Shown in pieces: positions 1 to 10,256 of a DNA stretch of 64,000 nucleotides. Origin of the DNA: Marinimicrococcus flavescens (GTDB lineage Bacteria > Pseudomonadota > Alphaproteobacteria > Geminicoccales > Geminicoccaceae); contig JARGEQ010000091.1 in assembly GCA_029211145.1 (NCBI GenBank), positions 1 through 64,000 on the forward strand, in the 5' to 3' direction. Numbering within the stretch: the first letter of the stretch is position 1; the number at the start of each line of letters is the position of its first letter. Below the pieces are notes generated by a model, which was given only the letters and a program-made list of their open reading frames with translations, was not told the origin of the DNA and did no database searches. The translations under genes and the position numbers were made by a program.

Positions 1-408
1 AGAACCCCGGCTGTCTCGGCAAGCCACACCTCCCCGCAGCATCGGATTGAAACTAGCCGAGCCAGGCCGAAAAGACGAGGTTTCCGGAGGGGTCCAGCCA
101 TGTCGAGCGCTTCGCCCCCCAGCGCATGCGCCAACTACCTGACGAACGCCGGATACGCTTCGAGCCAGACGCGTTCCGCTCTCATGCGCCACGCTTGGGG
201 AGAAGGCCGCCGAGCGCAGCCGGACCCGCTTCGTGCCGGTTGGAGCAATGACAAATGAGCCCGACCGTTCCCGGATGCGTGGGGTGATCCGCGCTGGATG
301 CCTCACCACGAACATGTCTGACGGGACGGTGCGAGACGCTGGTGTCGCCTGGGCTGCTTGCGACATCACCGGGCTGGGTGGTTCGCCCAATGGGTCCGAA
401 CATTCCGG
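1..408. other. Left-edge stretch with no recognised gene
   Basis: This stretch lies downstream of tadC and runs to the window edge. Reading frames cross it (the first plus-strand frame is open from base 1 to 258), but none has a recognisable family, a good ribosome binding site or a sensible composition. Other tad genes such as tadD or the tadE/F/G pseudopilins, which can follow tadC, are not visible here and may lie outside the window or elsewhere. Confidence 0.4.
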
Positions 409-1368
409 TCATTTGATGATATTGTCGTACACGTCGATAATCGCCGGCCCGATCAGGACGATGAACAGGGTCGGGAGGATGAAGACGATCATCGGCACAG
501 TGAGCGTGGCAGGGAGGCGGGCGGCTTTCTCCTCGGCTCGCAGCATCCTCTGCTCGCGGAATTCGGCCGATAGCACCTTGAGCGACTGGGCAAGGGGGGT
601 TCCGTACTTCTCGGTCTGGATCAGCGTATTGACGACACCCAGGATGGCCGGCAGATCGATACGGCGCGACAAGTTGAGCAGCGCCTGTCTGCGGTCCGGC
701 AAAAAGTTGAGCTCCACGGAAGTCAGGGCGAGTTCGTCTGCCAGCTCGGGGCTCGAGCTTCCGATTTCCTCGGCCACATGGTTCAAGGCGGCGTCGAGAC
801 TAAGGCCTGCCTCGGCGCACACCACCAGCAGGTCCAAGCCGTCGGGCAGAGATTTCTGCAGCGCCTGACGGCGCTTGGCGGCGATGTTGGCCAAATAGAT
901 ATCCGGCGCCTGGAAACCCGCCCCGACACTGAGCACGGTCACGAGGAGCCGCGAGAGCGGCGAGAGCTCGCCCATGAGTCCGCCCTGGATCGCCATGAAT
1001 GCCAGCAGCCCGAAGCCGAACGGGCCCGCCAGCTTGGTCAGAAGATAGACTACCCGGGCATCTCGTGAGCGAAGGCCGGCCCGCTGGAGCTTCTCGCGCA
1101 ACCGCTCGTCCTGCGAGGCATGTGCCAGCCGCAGCATGGTCACCAGATGCGGCAGCATGCGCCGTGGCTGGAGGCGTCTGCGCGTCGGCGGACCGGCCTG
1201 CACCCGCAGCTCGCGCGCCCGTTGCGCCACCGCTCGCCGCCGTATCTCGCCGCGATCGCGGTCGACCAGCGCGCCCCAGACCGCGAGGGTGCTGGCCAGG
1301 GCGGCCGCGCCGGCGAGGAGGCTGAGCATCTCCTCGGGACCGAGAGCCTGGACGTCGGTGAGCATCAT
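409..1368 (-). CDS. tadC: Tad pilus assembly inner-membrane protein TadC
   Basis: Second polytopic platform protein of the Flp/Tad pilus machine, of the type II secretion F (GspF) family; with TadB it forms the inner-membrane platform driven by the ATPase TadA. The 319-residue product has an N-terminal membrane segment (about 14-32), two more near 108-155, a T2SSF domain around 165-290 with the family phrase LPDGLDLLVVCAEAGLSL, and a hydrophobic C-terminus. The ATG at 1368 overlaps the tadB stop codon (TGATG), which implies translational coupling and decides the start; a longer upstream frame only runs antisense to tadB sense. It is the last pilus gene of the operon in this window. Confidence 0.93.
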   Translation of the reverse strand: MMLTDVQALGPEEMLSLLAGAAALASTLAVWGALVDRDRGEIRRRAVAQRARELRVQAGPPTRRRLQPRRMLPHLVTMLRLAHASQDERLREKLQRAGLRSRDARVVYLLTKLAGPFGFGLLAFMAIQGGLMGELSPLSRLLVTVLSVGAGFQAPDIYLANIAAKRRQALQKSLPDGLDLLVVCAEAGLSLDAALNHVAEEIGSSSPELADELALTSVELNFLPDRRQALLNLSRRIDLPAILGVVNTLIQTEKYGTPLAQSLKVLSAEFREQRMLRAEEKAARLPATLTVPMIVFILPTLFIVLIGPAIIDVYDNIIK

Positions 1369-2393
1369 CACACCTCGAACCGTGTCATCTTGCCCATCAC
1401 GAACAGGCCCATCAGCAGGCTGGCGGAGCCTGCCAGCAGCAGCATCCATCCGCGCGGGTCGATGAAGAGCTTGGCCATGTAGTCGGGGTTGATCCAGTAG
1501 ATGGCGGTGCCGGTGAGGAACGGCAGCGCCCCGATGATCATCGCCGAGGCACGAGCCTCCGAGGACATTGCCTTGATCTTGAGGCGCACCTGATAGCGGC
1601 GGCGCAGCATGGTTGAGAGATTCTGGAGAATCTCGGCGAGGTTGCCGCCGGTTTCCTGCTGGACTACCAGGCTGATGGCGAAGAACCGGAATTCCGGCAG
1701 GTGAATGCGCTCCGCCGCAAGGGCCAGCGCGTCGCCCAGGCTCATCCCGATCCGGACATTGGCGCAAAGGTCGCGGAATACGGTGCGGGCGGGGTCGCCC
1801 ATCTCGCCAACGATGCTCTGCAGCGCCTCGGTCACGGGCAGGCCCGAGCGGACCGCGCGCACCACGAGATCGAGGGCGTCAGGAAGCTGCTGAAGGAAAC
1901 GGCGCTCGCGCCTCGCGATGCGGCGCCTGATAAGCAGGGTCGGTCCTGCGGTGGCGATCAGGATGCCCAAAGCGGTGGCGCGCCAGGCAGGCCAGCTCCA
2001 GCCCTGATGGACGAGCACGGCGCCAAGCGCGCCCGCAAGGCCGCAAAGCAGCAGGAAGTCCGGGAGGCGTAGCGGTATCTCGGCGCGGTCCAGCCTATTG
2101 CGCAGCGCAGATGCCCGAGGCAGCAGGCGCAGAAGACCGGCGGAGCTGTCCGGCAGGAAGCCGCGCGCGTTGCCGCGGCGCACGCTCTCTGACTGCTCGC
2201 CGCGCGCCGAGCGTCCCGACTTCCGGTCAGGCTCCTTCGTGGTGCCGCTGGTCCGTCGTTCAAGGCGGGATGCTGCGCTGGGTGGACGTTCCACTGCTGC
2301 CAGCAGGATGAGAAGGATGACGGCTATCATGACACCAACCAGAAGTGCCACGAGAGCGGGCGGCGTATCCGCAAGGGGGACGACCCAGCTCAT
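1368..2393 (-). CDS. tadB: Tad pilus assembly inner-membrane protein TadB
   Basis: First GspF-type platform protein of the Flp/Tad pilus. The 341-residue product starts with a membrane anchor (about 9-31), has a charged loop, a pair of membrane helices around 108-145, and a T2SSF domain at roughly 165-290 recognised by LPDALDLVVRAVRSGLP and VQQETGGNLAEIL, then two C-terminal membrane helices. The ATG at 2393 overlaps the tadA stop (ATGA), so the start is set by coupling. TadB and TadC are paralogues and are expected to act together with the ATPase encoded just upstream. Confidence 0.93.
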   Translation of the reverse strand: MSWVVPLADTPPALVALLVGVMIAVILLILLAAVERPPSAASRLERRTSGTTKEPDRKSGRSARGEQSESVRRGNARGFLPDSSAGLLRLLPRASALRNRLDRAEIPLRLPDFLLLCGLAGALGAVLVHQGWSWPAWRATALGILIATAGPTLLIRRRIARRERRFLQQLPDALDLVVRAVRSGLPVTEALQSIVGEMGDPARTVFRDLCANVRIGMSLGDALALAAERIHLPEFRFFAISLVVQQETGGNLAEILQNLSTMLRRRYQVRLKIKAMSSEARASAMIIGALPFLTGTAIYWINPDYMAKLFIDPRGWMLLLAGSASLLMGLFVMGKMTRFEV

Positions 2394-3811
2394 GCCGTCA
2401 TCGCAGCCATGAGGGCGCGGTCCAAACCGTAATAGGCGGCACGCTTGAGGAAGAACGGGCGGACCGGGTGGGCCTTGAAGGTGCCGACCAACGTGCCGTC
2501 TCGCGACTCCCCCTGGTACTCGTAGGTGAACAGGTCCTGCATCGTTACCACCTCGCCCTCCATGCCGATCACCTCCGTCACATGGGTGACCCTGCGGATG
2601 CCGTCGCGCATGCGGGCCACCTGAACGATCAGGTTGACTGCTGCCACGATCTGCGTCCTGGCGGCCTTGGCCGGCAGGCTTGCCGCAGCCATGCCCACCA
2701 TGTTCTCGATCCGGGTGATTGCCTCGCGCGGCGTGTTGGCATGCAGGGTGCACATCGAACCGTCATGCCCTGTATTCATCGCTTGCAGCATGTCCATGGC
2801 CTCGGCGCCACGCACCTCGCCGCAGATGATGCGGTCGGGCCGCATGCGCAGCGCGTTCTTGACGAGGTCCCGCATGGTGATCTCGCCTTGGCCCTCGAGG
2901 TTGGCGGGACGTGTCTCGAGGCGAACCACATGAGGCTGCTGCAGCTGCAGCTCGGCGGCATCCTCGATGGTGACCACGCGCTCGCCGGCGTCGATCAGCT
3001 GTGACATGGCGTTGAGCATGGTGGTCTTGCCCGACCCCGTGCCGCCGGAGATCACGAGATTGAGCCGGCAGGCAGCGGCGATCTTCAAGACCTTGCCAAG
3101 CTGCTCGCTGATGTTCTGCTGTCGCATCATGGCGTCCAGCGTGATCGAGCGCTTGGCGAACTTGCGGATCGAGATCGAGCAGCCGTCGATCGCCAAGGGC
3201 GGCGCGATGATGTTGACGCGGCTGCCGTCGGCAAGACGGGCGTCGCAGATCGGGCAGGTCTCGTCCACGCGCCGACCGACCCGCGTAGCGATGCGCTGCG
3301 CGACGTTCATGACGTGCTGCGCGTCGCGGAACCCGACGTCGGTGAGCTCGAGCTTTCCGCGTCTTTCCATGTAGATCTGGTGCGGTCCGTTCACCATGAT
3401 GTCGGTGATTGCCTCGTCGCGCAGGAGTGGCTCGAGTGGTCCCAGGCCAACCATGTCGTCGACGAGCTTGAGGCTGAGCTCGTCCTGATCGCGGCTCGAG
3501 AGGGAGAGCCTCTGTTCGATGGCGATCTCCCCGATTAACTCCTGGATCTGCCGGCGCAGTTCCTCCTTGGGCAGGCGAGCTGCCGCGGTCGCATCGATTC
3601 GGTCGTAGAGAATGGACTGCAGCCGTGCGAGCACGGCCACGAGGCCGTCGCCGCGTCGTTCGGGTGCTGCGCGGGGGGCGAGCACGATATGCCGTACGGC
3701 ATCGAGATCGAGGGCGGGCGGCGGATTTTTCGTCTCGGGCCTCTCCGCCGCGGGCGGATGACGATCGTCCGCTGCATGCCGGGGCTCGAGCTCGTGCTTG
3801 CGACCGAACAT
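2390..3811 (-). CDS. tadA: Tad/Cpa pilus assembly ATPase TadA (CpaF)
   Basis: Hexameric secretion ATPase of the GspE/VirB11 superfamily that powers Flp pilus extension (and, in this family, retraction) on the cytoplasmic face of the membrane. The 473-residue protein has a poorly conserved first 50 residues, an N-terminal domain up to about 230 with [10 protein letters not shown] and DIMVNGP, a Walker [10 protein letters not shown] at about 256-264, and Asp/His box and Walker B regions downstream ([25 protein letters not shown]). The ATG at 3811 lies 4 bases after the cpaE stop. A longer frame upstream would run over cpaE and is not used. Confidence 0.95.
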   Translation of the reverse strand: MFGRKHELEPRHAADDRHPPAAERPETKNPPPALDLDAVRHIVLAPRAAPERRGDGLVAVLARLQSILYDRIDATAAARLPKEELRRQIQELIGEIAIEQRLSLSSRDQDELSLKLVDDMVGLGPLEPLLRDEAITDIMVNGPHQIYMERRGKLELTDVGFRDAQHVMNVAQRIATRVGRRVDETCPICDARLADGSRVNIIAPPLAIDGCSISIRKFAKRSITLDAMMRQQNISEQLGKVLKIAAACRLNLVISGGTGSGKTTMLNAMSQLIDAGERVVTIEDAAELQLQQPHVVRLETRPANLEGQGEITMRDLVKNALRMRPDRIICGEVRGAEAMDMLQAMNTGHDGSMCTLHANTPREAITRIENMVGMAAASLPAKAARTQIVAAVNLIVQVARMRDGIRRVTHVTEVIGMEGEVVTMQDLFTYEYQGESRDGTLVGTFKAHPVRPFFLKRAAYYGLDRALMAAMTA

Positions 3812-3815
3812 CGCT

Positions 3816-5033
3816 TTAGCTCCGCCACTTGCGAAGGAACGAGGCAAGCCTGCCGCGGCCGGCCGCAGGCGCGCCCCCAACAATGCCTTCGGCGATGGCC
3901 ACCAGCGCGGCCGGCGTGCTGCCGCGGCCTGCCGCCACGGCCCGCCCGTCATTGAGAGCCTCGACGACCGCCTTGGGGTCGAAGGGCACCATATGGTCGA
4001 TGGTGCGGCCGATGCCCTTGCGGAAGTCGGCCGCCGTCATCCCGGACTGGCGATGTTCGCCGACGCGGTTGGCCACCATGGTGATCTGACAAGAAGCATT
4101 AGCTTCGGGCACAAGCTGGAGCAGACGGCTGCAGTCGCGCATGCCCGCCAGCGACAGGTCACTCACCAGAACCAGGTCCGTCGTCAGCGCCAGCAGCTCC
4201 TGGGTCGCAGCCGACATCTGCCGCGGCAGGTCGACCACGACGAAATGGAAGCGGGAACGCAGCTCCCCGAGCAGCAAGGACAAGGCCTCACGATCCACAT
4301 AGACGGTCTCGTCCAGCTTTTCCTCGGCGCTGAGCACCTGCAGCGTGTCGGAATGCCGCGTCATGATGCGCTCGAGATAGAGGCCATCGATCCTCGATGG
4401 GTTCTCCAGCGCTTCGCGCAGGCCGTGCGAGGGGTCGAGATCGAGATGCAGGGCCACACTGCCGAATTGCAGATCGAGATCGAGCAGCGCCACACGCCGC
4501 CGCTTGCGGTTGGCGATGGCCCAGGCACAGCTCGTGGCGATCAGCGTGGCGCCCACCCCTCCGCGGGCACCCACGACGGAGACGATGCGGCCGAGGCGGG
4601 TCGTATGGCGCGGCGCGCCGCTGCTCTCGCTGGCACCGAGGACCGAACGCTGCAGCAGGGCGGAGCTGATCGGCTTTACCAGATAGTCGCTCACGCCCTG
4701 GGCCATCAGATCCCGGAAGAGCCCCACGTCGTTACGGTCGCCGATGACGATCACCGTGGTGCCCGGCTCGCAGACCTCGGCCAGCTCGTTGACCTGCGAG
4801 AGGGGAAGGTCCGAGCCCGAGACGTCGACCAAGAGAATGCGGGGTGAACGACGCTGGCCCAGCTCGGCGACTGCCTCGGCGACGCCGCCCCGACGCACGG
4901 ACGTATGAGGGATCACCAGGTCACTGATGACCTGCTCGATGGTCCGCCTCGTCTCGTCGTCAAGCACATACGCGTGCAGCTGGCCACGGTCGACGCCGGT
5001 GGTGGGTTCCTTGACGGTCGCTACACTGCTCAT
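3816..5033 (-). CDS. cpaE: Pilus localisation ATPase-like protein CpaE/TadZ
   Basis: CpaE/TadZ places the Tad pilus machine at its cellular site, typically the pole. The 405-residue protein has an N-terminal receiver-like domain (about 20-130) and a C-terminal MinD/ParA-type ATPase domain from about 148. Its P-loop at 155-163 reads GARGGVGAT, lacking the lysine after the last glycine that ordinary P-loops carry; this deviation is common in the CpaE family. The ATG at 5033 overlaps the cpaD stop (ATGA), so the two are coupled. ATP hydrolysis is therefore doubtful, while binding and localisation remain plausible. Confidence 0.9.
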   Translation of the reverse strand: MSSVATVKEPTTGVDRGQLHAYVLDDETRRTIEQVISDLVIPHTSVRRGGVAEAVAELGQRRSPRILLVDVSGSDLPLSQVNELAEVCEPGTTVIVIGDRNDVGLFRDLMAQGVSDYLVKPISSALLQRSVLGASESSGAPRHTTRLGRIVSVVGARGGVGATLIATSCAWAIANRKRRRVALLDLDLQFGSVALHLDLDPSHGLREALENPSRIDGLYLERIMTRHSDTLQVLSAEEKLDETVYVDREALSLLLGELRSRFHFVVVDLPRQMSAATQELLALTTDLVLVSDLSLAGMRDCSRLLQLVPEANASCQITMVANRVGEHRQSGMTAADFRKGIGRTIDHMVPFDPKAVVEALNDGRAVAAGRGSTPAALVAIAEGIVGGAPAAGRGRLASFLRKWRS

Positions 5034-5707
5034 GGCTGCAGCCTGTCCTGGGAGAGGGCCTTTACCCGGTCGGTGCGATGACGAACGACGGCCTCGGCCT
5101 CGCGTGTGCCGTCGGCAGTGCCCATTGCCGCCGGCGTCACGAGATCCGCGGGGAAGGCTGCCATGGCTGCTAGGTTGGAGGCGGTGGAGCAGCCGAGGCG
5201 CCAGTCGGCGCCAACGGAGGACGCGAGGAATGCGGTTGGCTGCGGGCAGCCGGGCACGTCGGCGGTGGCCGTCTCCAAGGTCAGCAGCGCCGCCCGCCCG
5301 CCCGAATCCGTGCGGGTCTCGATGCTCACCCGGATGGGCCCGGACAGCGAGGCCGTCACTTCGCGAGCCACCGCGCGCGCCCGCCTGAGGGCCAGTTCTT
5401 CTGCAGCCCGGCCGGTCGCGCCGTCGCGTGGGCCGCCGGCTTCTCCGGTGATCCGTACCGTGCGGCCGGAACCGGGTGGCTGCGTGGCGAGGAAGCGGCG
5501 CAACACGCTGCGCTCGGCTTCGGCGAGTTCGCTGCGCCCGGGGGCGAACAGCACCTCATGCCGGGCGCTCGAAAGGCTTGCCGACGGGCGCGGCGGCACT
5601 TCGTGCTGGACCGGCGGCTCGACGGGAGCGCAGGCGGCCAAGGTCAGCCCCAGCACCACAAGCGTCCACTCGGATGGGCGCAGCAGCGCCCTGCACAGGA
5701 TCGGCAT
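5030..5707 (-). CDS. cpaD: Pilus biogenesis lipoprotein CpaD
   Basis: CpaD is a small outer-membrane-associated lipoprotein of the Cpa pilus that assists the secretin CpaC. The 225-residue product begins with a hydrophobic signal ending in the lipobox LAAC, so Cys26 should be lipidated. The middle holds an OmpA-like or BON-like stretch (LRRARAVAREVTASLSG), and the C-terminal part carries the CpaD family phrase in which a Cys and Asn-Leu-Ala-Ala-Met follow each other (CSTASNLAAM). It sits between the secretin gene and cpaE; the gap to cpaC is 4 bases. Confidence 0.88.
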   Translation of the reverse strand: MPILCRALLRPSEWTLVVLGLTLAACAPVEPPVQHEVPPRPSASLSSARHEVLFAPGRSELAEAERSVLRRFLATQPPGSGRTVRITGEAGGPRDGATGRAAEELALRRARAVAREVTASLSGPIRVSIETRTDSGGRAALLTLETATADVPGCPQPTAFLASSVGADWRLGCSTASNLAAMAAFPADLVTPAAMGTADGTREAEAVVRHRTDRVKALSQDRLQP

Positions 5708-5711
5708 GGCG

Positions 5712-7118
5712 TCACTCCAGGATGAAGCCGGCGGCGCCGGTCAGGTGTGCCGGGGCCGGCACCGCGACGCCCGGCGCCGTCTCGTCCTTGATGAGGCGGG
5801 CGTTGAGGATGCGCTCGAGATCGGAGGCCGGGCGGAGCCGGTCGAGAGGGGTGCGAAGCCGGTCGGGGGTGGTCGGCTGGACCAGATAGGGGGTGACGAT
5901 GATAACGAGCTCGGTCTGGTTGCGTTGGAAGCTGGTCGACCGGAACAGCGTGCCCAGCACCGGCAGGTCGCCCAGCCCCGGAAATTTCTGCACGCTGCTG
6001 CGCGTGTCGTTGGAGATCAGTCCACCGACCGCAAAGCTCTGGCCGCTGGCGAGCTCGATGGTCGTCTCGGCCCGCCGCGTGGCGAGCGCCGGGATGACCA
6101 GATCACGAAGGCGGATGGCCCCCTTGTCGCTGATCTCGCTGACCTCGGGGCGCACCCGCAGGCTGATCCGGTCGGGCGCGAGCACGGTGGGCGTGAAGGC
6201 GAGGCTGACGCCGAACTGCTTGAACTCGATCTGGATCTCGTTGTCGTCAGCGCCGACCGGGATCGGGAACTCGCCGCCCGCGAGGAAGCTCGCTGTCTCA
6301 CCGGAGAGGGCGGTGAGGTTCGGCTCGGCCAGCACCGTGACCAATCCCTCGTTTTCGAGCGCGTCGATCAGCGTGTTCACGTTGACCTGGCCCGACGCGA
6401 ATCCGCCGAAGAGGGTGCCGGCCGTGCCACCCGTGTCGGTCAACCGGTTGAAGGACGCGCCACCCGGGCCGAAGGGGCGGCCAGTGGCGAGACCGAAGAC
6501 GAAGTCGCCGGGGCTGAAGAGGGCATCCCAGTTGACGCCGAAGAGCCGCGCGGTCTCGCGGGATACCTCGGCGACGCGGACATGCAGGCTCACCTGGGTG
6601 GGCGAGCCGACCCGAAGGCGATTGACGAGGGTCTCCTCCTGGCCGAGGTAGCGGCCGGCGATCTCCCGCAGCTCCTGCGCCTCGGTGGCGCTCTCGACGG
6701 TGCCGGAGAGGATGAGGCCGCCCTCGACCGACTGCACGGCGAGATCGGTGTCCGGGGCAGCGCTGCGCAGCGTCTCACGAAGACCGGCGAGATTGTGCTG
6801 CACGACGACCTCGCTGCCGAGCACCACCCGCTGGTCGTCGGCGACCGCGAAGAGGCTCGTCTTGCCCGCCCTCTTGCCGAACAAGTAGAGCAGCGTTGGT
6901 GATTGCGCCTGCACGTCGGCGATCGCCGGGTCGGCCACGAACACTGCTTCGGCCGGGGCGGCCAGGCGGATCGCACGACCCTCATGCACGCCCAGGGTGA
7001 CGGTGGCGTCAGGGGTCAGTATCTCGGCGGCCCCGACGGTATCGGCGCCGGGGCAGACGAGGGAGCCCCACAAGAGGCCTGCCGCCACGAGCTTTCGCAG
7101 GCCTATATACCGGGTCAT
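5712..7118 (-). CDS. cpaC: Flp pilus secretin CpaC/RcpA
   Basis: Outer-membrane secretin through which the Flp pilus leaves the cell. The 468-residue protein has a signal peptide (about 1-30), a pilus/secretin N0-like domain (about 38-110, with VFVADPAIADVQ), a BON domain around 120-180 and a secretin domain from about 235 to 430. Diagnostic phrases are GLVTVLAEPNLTALSG, GGEFPIPV and FPGLGDLPVLGTLFRS. The ATG at 7118 overlaps the cpaB stop by four bases (ATGA). The length is typical for the family. Confidence 0.94.
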   Translation of the reverse strand: MTRYIGLRKLVAAGLLWGSLVCPGADTVGAAEILTPDATVTLGVHEGRAIRLAAPAEAVFVADPAIADVQAQSPTLLYLFGKRAGKTSLFAVADDQRVVLGSEVVVQHNLAGLRETLRSAAPDTDLAVQSVEGGLILSGTVESATEAQELREIAGRYLGQEETLVNRLRVGSPTQVSLHVRVAEVSRETARLFGVNWDALFSPGDFVFGLATGRPFGPGGASFNRLTDTGGTAGTLFGGFASGQVNVNTLIDALENEGLVTVLAEPNLTALSGETASFLAGGEFPIPVGADDNEIQIEFKQFGVSLAFTPTVLAPDRISLRVRPEVSEISDKGAIRLRDLVIPALATRRAETTIELASGQSFAVGGLISNDTRSSVQKFPGLGDLPVLGTLFRSTSFQRNQTELVIIVTPYLVQPTTPDRLRTPLDRLRPASDLERILNARLIKDETAPGVAVPAPAHLTGAAGFILE

Positions 7119-7966
7119 TGGACGGTCCCCCCGTTGGCGGCACTTCCGCCGCGCAGCACCACGATGGTGCCGGCCGGCGCGGCGCGGCTGTCGAGCGCCC
7201 GGCTGACGTCGACGTCCCAGGTCACCGGCCGCTCGACAGCGTCGACCGTTGCGATCCCGTCATCTTCGGGGGTGGCGAGGCTGCGCAGGCTCAAGGAGAG
7301 CTTGCCGAGCTCGGTGGCGAGCGCCACTTTCTCGGCCCCTACCGGCGATACCTCGAGGGTCGTCGTGCGCACCTGCCCCGAGGCATCGTCGCCGCCGCTG
7401 CCGGTCAGGCGCCGCCCCATGGCGATCACGCGGACATTCTCGAGCACGGTCTCGCTGGCCCGGCGCGCCTGGCCGCCACGTTCGTCGTCGCCCAGCGAAT
7501 GGGTGACGATGAGATCGACCCTGTCGCCGGGGAAGATGAGGCCGGCATTGCTCGAGGCGTCGTTGACCGGCACCGAGAGGGCTCTCGTGCCAGGGGTCAG
7601 GACCGCCGCCAGGAAGCCGTGGTCGCCCGGACGCACCAGATTTCCTCGGCTGACCGGCTGGCCTGCTGCCAGGGGATGGCGCACCACGCTGCCGAGCAGT
7701 TCCTCCTCGGTGTGGTCGCCTTCGAGGATGTAGCTATCGGGCACCGAGACGTCGGGCCATGGCTGCCAGCGCAGATGGCCCGGCTGCAGCAGGGTCCCCG
7801 GCGCGAGCTCGCTATTGGCTACCATCACGGTCTTGGTGGCGGCCGCCGGCGCCGTGGCGGCGGGAACGGCGGCGTGGCGCTGGCTTTCCAGCCAGCCGCG
7901 CGCATAGACGGCGGTGGCAACGGCGAGACCTAGCGCCAGGACGGGGAGGAGAATGCGCCGAAGCAT
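7115..7966 (-). CDS. cpaB: Flp pilus assembly protein CpaB/RcpC (SAF domain)
   Basis: CpaB/RcpC is a periplasmic, membrane-anchored part of the Tad machine, thought to link the secretin with the inner-membrane complex or the cell wall. The 283-residue product has an N-terminal anchor (MLRRILLPVLALGLAVAT), an SAF domain at about 48-110 with NSELAPGTLL and the hinge ending GQPVSRGNLVRPGDHG, and a second RcpC/CpaB region with FPGDRVDLIVTHS. Its stop overlaps the cpaC start. The start at 7966 is the first ATG before a clear signal anchor. Confidence 0.92.
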   Translation of the reverse strand: MLRRILLPVLALGLAVATAVYARGWLESQRHAAVPAATAPAAATKTVMVANSELAPGTLLQPGHLRWQPWPDVSVPDSYILEGDHTEEELLGSVVRHPLAAGQPVSRGNLVRPGDHGFLAAVLTPGTRALSVPVNDASSNAGLIFPGDRVDLIVTHSLGDDERGGQARRASETVLENVRVIAMGRRLTGSGGDDASGQVRTTTLEVSPVGAEKVALATELGKLSLSLRSLATPEDDGIATVDAVERPVTWDVDVSRALDSRAAPAGTIVVLRGGSAANGGTVQ

Positions 7967-7981
7967 GAGGGCCTCTTTTCT

Positions 7982-8473
7982 CTAGAGAGCCGGGGCGAGC
8001 CAGAGCGCCGCGGCGGCGACGCCGACGGCGAGGCCGAACGGCAGCGAGACAGGCGGCTCCGAGGGCAGCAGGGCCAAGCCATGTCGCAGCGGCGTGTGCG
8101 AGAGGACGAGGGTCAGCCGGGGGAGGGCGAGCTGAGCCAGCGCCACCACGCCTGCCGCCAGGCAGGAGCCGAGCAGCAGCGGCAACAAGCCGGAGCCGCC
8201 CAGCCACAGACCGACCACTGCCAGAAGCTTGACGTCGCCGCCGCCGAGGAGGTCGCGCCGCCACAGCAAGGTGCCAGCGAGCAACAGGAGCAGCGCACCG
8301 CCGGGATCGAGCCATGAGAACGAGGCACCCAGGAAGGCGGCACCCAGCCAGAGCACCAGAAGTCCCGCCACCGTGGCATTGGGGATGCGGCGCCGACGCA
8401 CATCGCTCCATGCGGCATGCGCGAGCAGCAGCAGAAAACCCAAGCCGGCCGGTTGCAGAGGATCCAGTGTCAT
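7982..8473 (-). CDS. cpaA: Flp prepilin peptidase CpaA (A24 family)
   Basis: Membrane aspartic protease that cleaves the leader of the Flp pilin. The 163-residue protein is a compact A24 peptidase without the methylase domain of PilD. It shows both catalytic aspartates: one in SDVRRRRIPN near the N-terminus and one in the GGGDVK motif in the middle. Most of the chain is hydrophobic. I use the ATG at 8473, which puts the first helix directly at the N-terminus; an in-frame start 16 codons upstream would add a polar extension and is less likely. Confidence 0.9.
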   Translation of the reverse strand: MTLDPLQPAGLGFLLLLAHAAWSDVRRRRIPNATVAGLLVLWLGAAFLGASFSWLDPGGALLLLLAGTLLWRRDLLGGGDVKLLAVVGLWLGGSGLLPLLLGSCLAAGVVALAQLALPRLTLVLSHTPLRHGLALLPSEPPVSLPFGLAVGVAAAALWLAPAL

Positions 8474-8559
8474 GGTGGGGTCCGCCTTTCCTGGGTGCGG
8501 ATCGCGAGGCAACGGCGCCATGCCCGGCCGCGACGTCGCGGCCGGGCATGGCCTGACGG

Positions 8560-8733
8560 TCAGCCGCCAGCGGCGTCGAGCGCCGCCTTGATGTCGTTGA
8601 AGGTGTCCTCGAGGCTTCCCTGCAGCGCCTGCAGGGTGGCGATGATGGCGACCGAGATGAGTGCCGCGATGAGGCCATACTCGATGGCCGTGGCACCGCT
8701 TTCGTCCTGCCAGAGCTTGCGAAACATGGTCAT
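8560..8733 (-). CDS. flp: Flp/Fap type IVb pilin
   Basis: Major pilin of the Tad pilus, 57 residues. The Flp processing site is visible as a Gly at 13 followed by four residues and Glu-Tyr (G-ATAI-EY), so CpaA should cut after Gly13 and leave a mature subunit of about 44 residues with a hydrophobic helix (LIAALISVAIIATLQAL). The ATG at 8733 has GGAG 10 bases upstream; an ATG two codons later is possible. It is the first gene of the pilus operon. A CtrA-like box lies 60 bases upstream. Confidence 0.94.
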   Translation of the reverse strand: MTMFRKLWQDESGATAIEYGLIAALISVAIIATLQALQGSLEDTFNDIKAALDAAGG

Positions 8734-8792
8734 GTGAGCCGAACTCCAGGGTGAGGCGATCCCCATCGCCCCGCGAGTTTCGGCTCCAATGA

Positions 8793-8807
8793 TTGAGCGA
8801 CAGTTAA
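8793..8807 (-). promoter_or_regulatory. CtrA-like binding box upstream of flp
   Basis: On the plus strand the bases read TTGA, seven bases, TTAA, one mismatch from the CtrA consensus TTAA-N7-TTAA. The box is 60 bases upstream of the pilin start. In Caulobacter CtrA activates pilA, the homologous pilin gene. Assignment here rests on the motif and its position only. Confidence 0.45.
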
Positions 8808-8890
8808 CGCCGAAGCGTTTCGCTGCCGAAATTCTTCCCCAATGGCCGCGCCGGCCTGGCCCGCACCAATGGGTATGACGCTTCGGGTGA

Positions 8891-10150
<1,260 letters not shown>

Positions 10151-10159
10151 TCCGGTGGG

Positions 10160-10180
10160 GCGGGCGGCCTTGCCGCCCGC
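10160..10180 (+). other. Stem-loop between phaA and phaB
   Basis: A perfect 9-bp stem (GCGGGCGGC pairing with GCCGCCCGC) with a CTT loop lies 9 bases after the phaA stop. It has no run of T after it, so it is unlikely to be a full terminator; it could protect the phaA message end or attenuate phaB. Confidence 0.4.
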
Positions 10181-10256
10181 CTTGCGCGGCACGAGGAAGA
10201 CCGGCCTGAAGCCGGCGAACCGGAAACGAGGCTGACGTCCGCGAAGGGAGAGATCG

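Noticed and set aside
233..868. A plus-strand frame opposite the 3' end of tadC
   Set aside because: The minus-strand frame encodes a clear TadC with T2SSF motifs; the plus frame is Ser/Arg-rich without any family.
10160..10180. A terminator splitting phaA from phaB
   Set aside because: The stem is perfect but there is no T-run and the two genes act in the same pathway on the same strand; an RNA-stability element is likelier.
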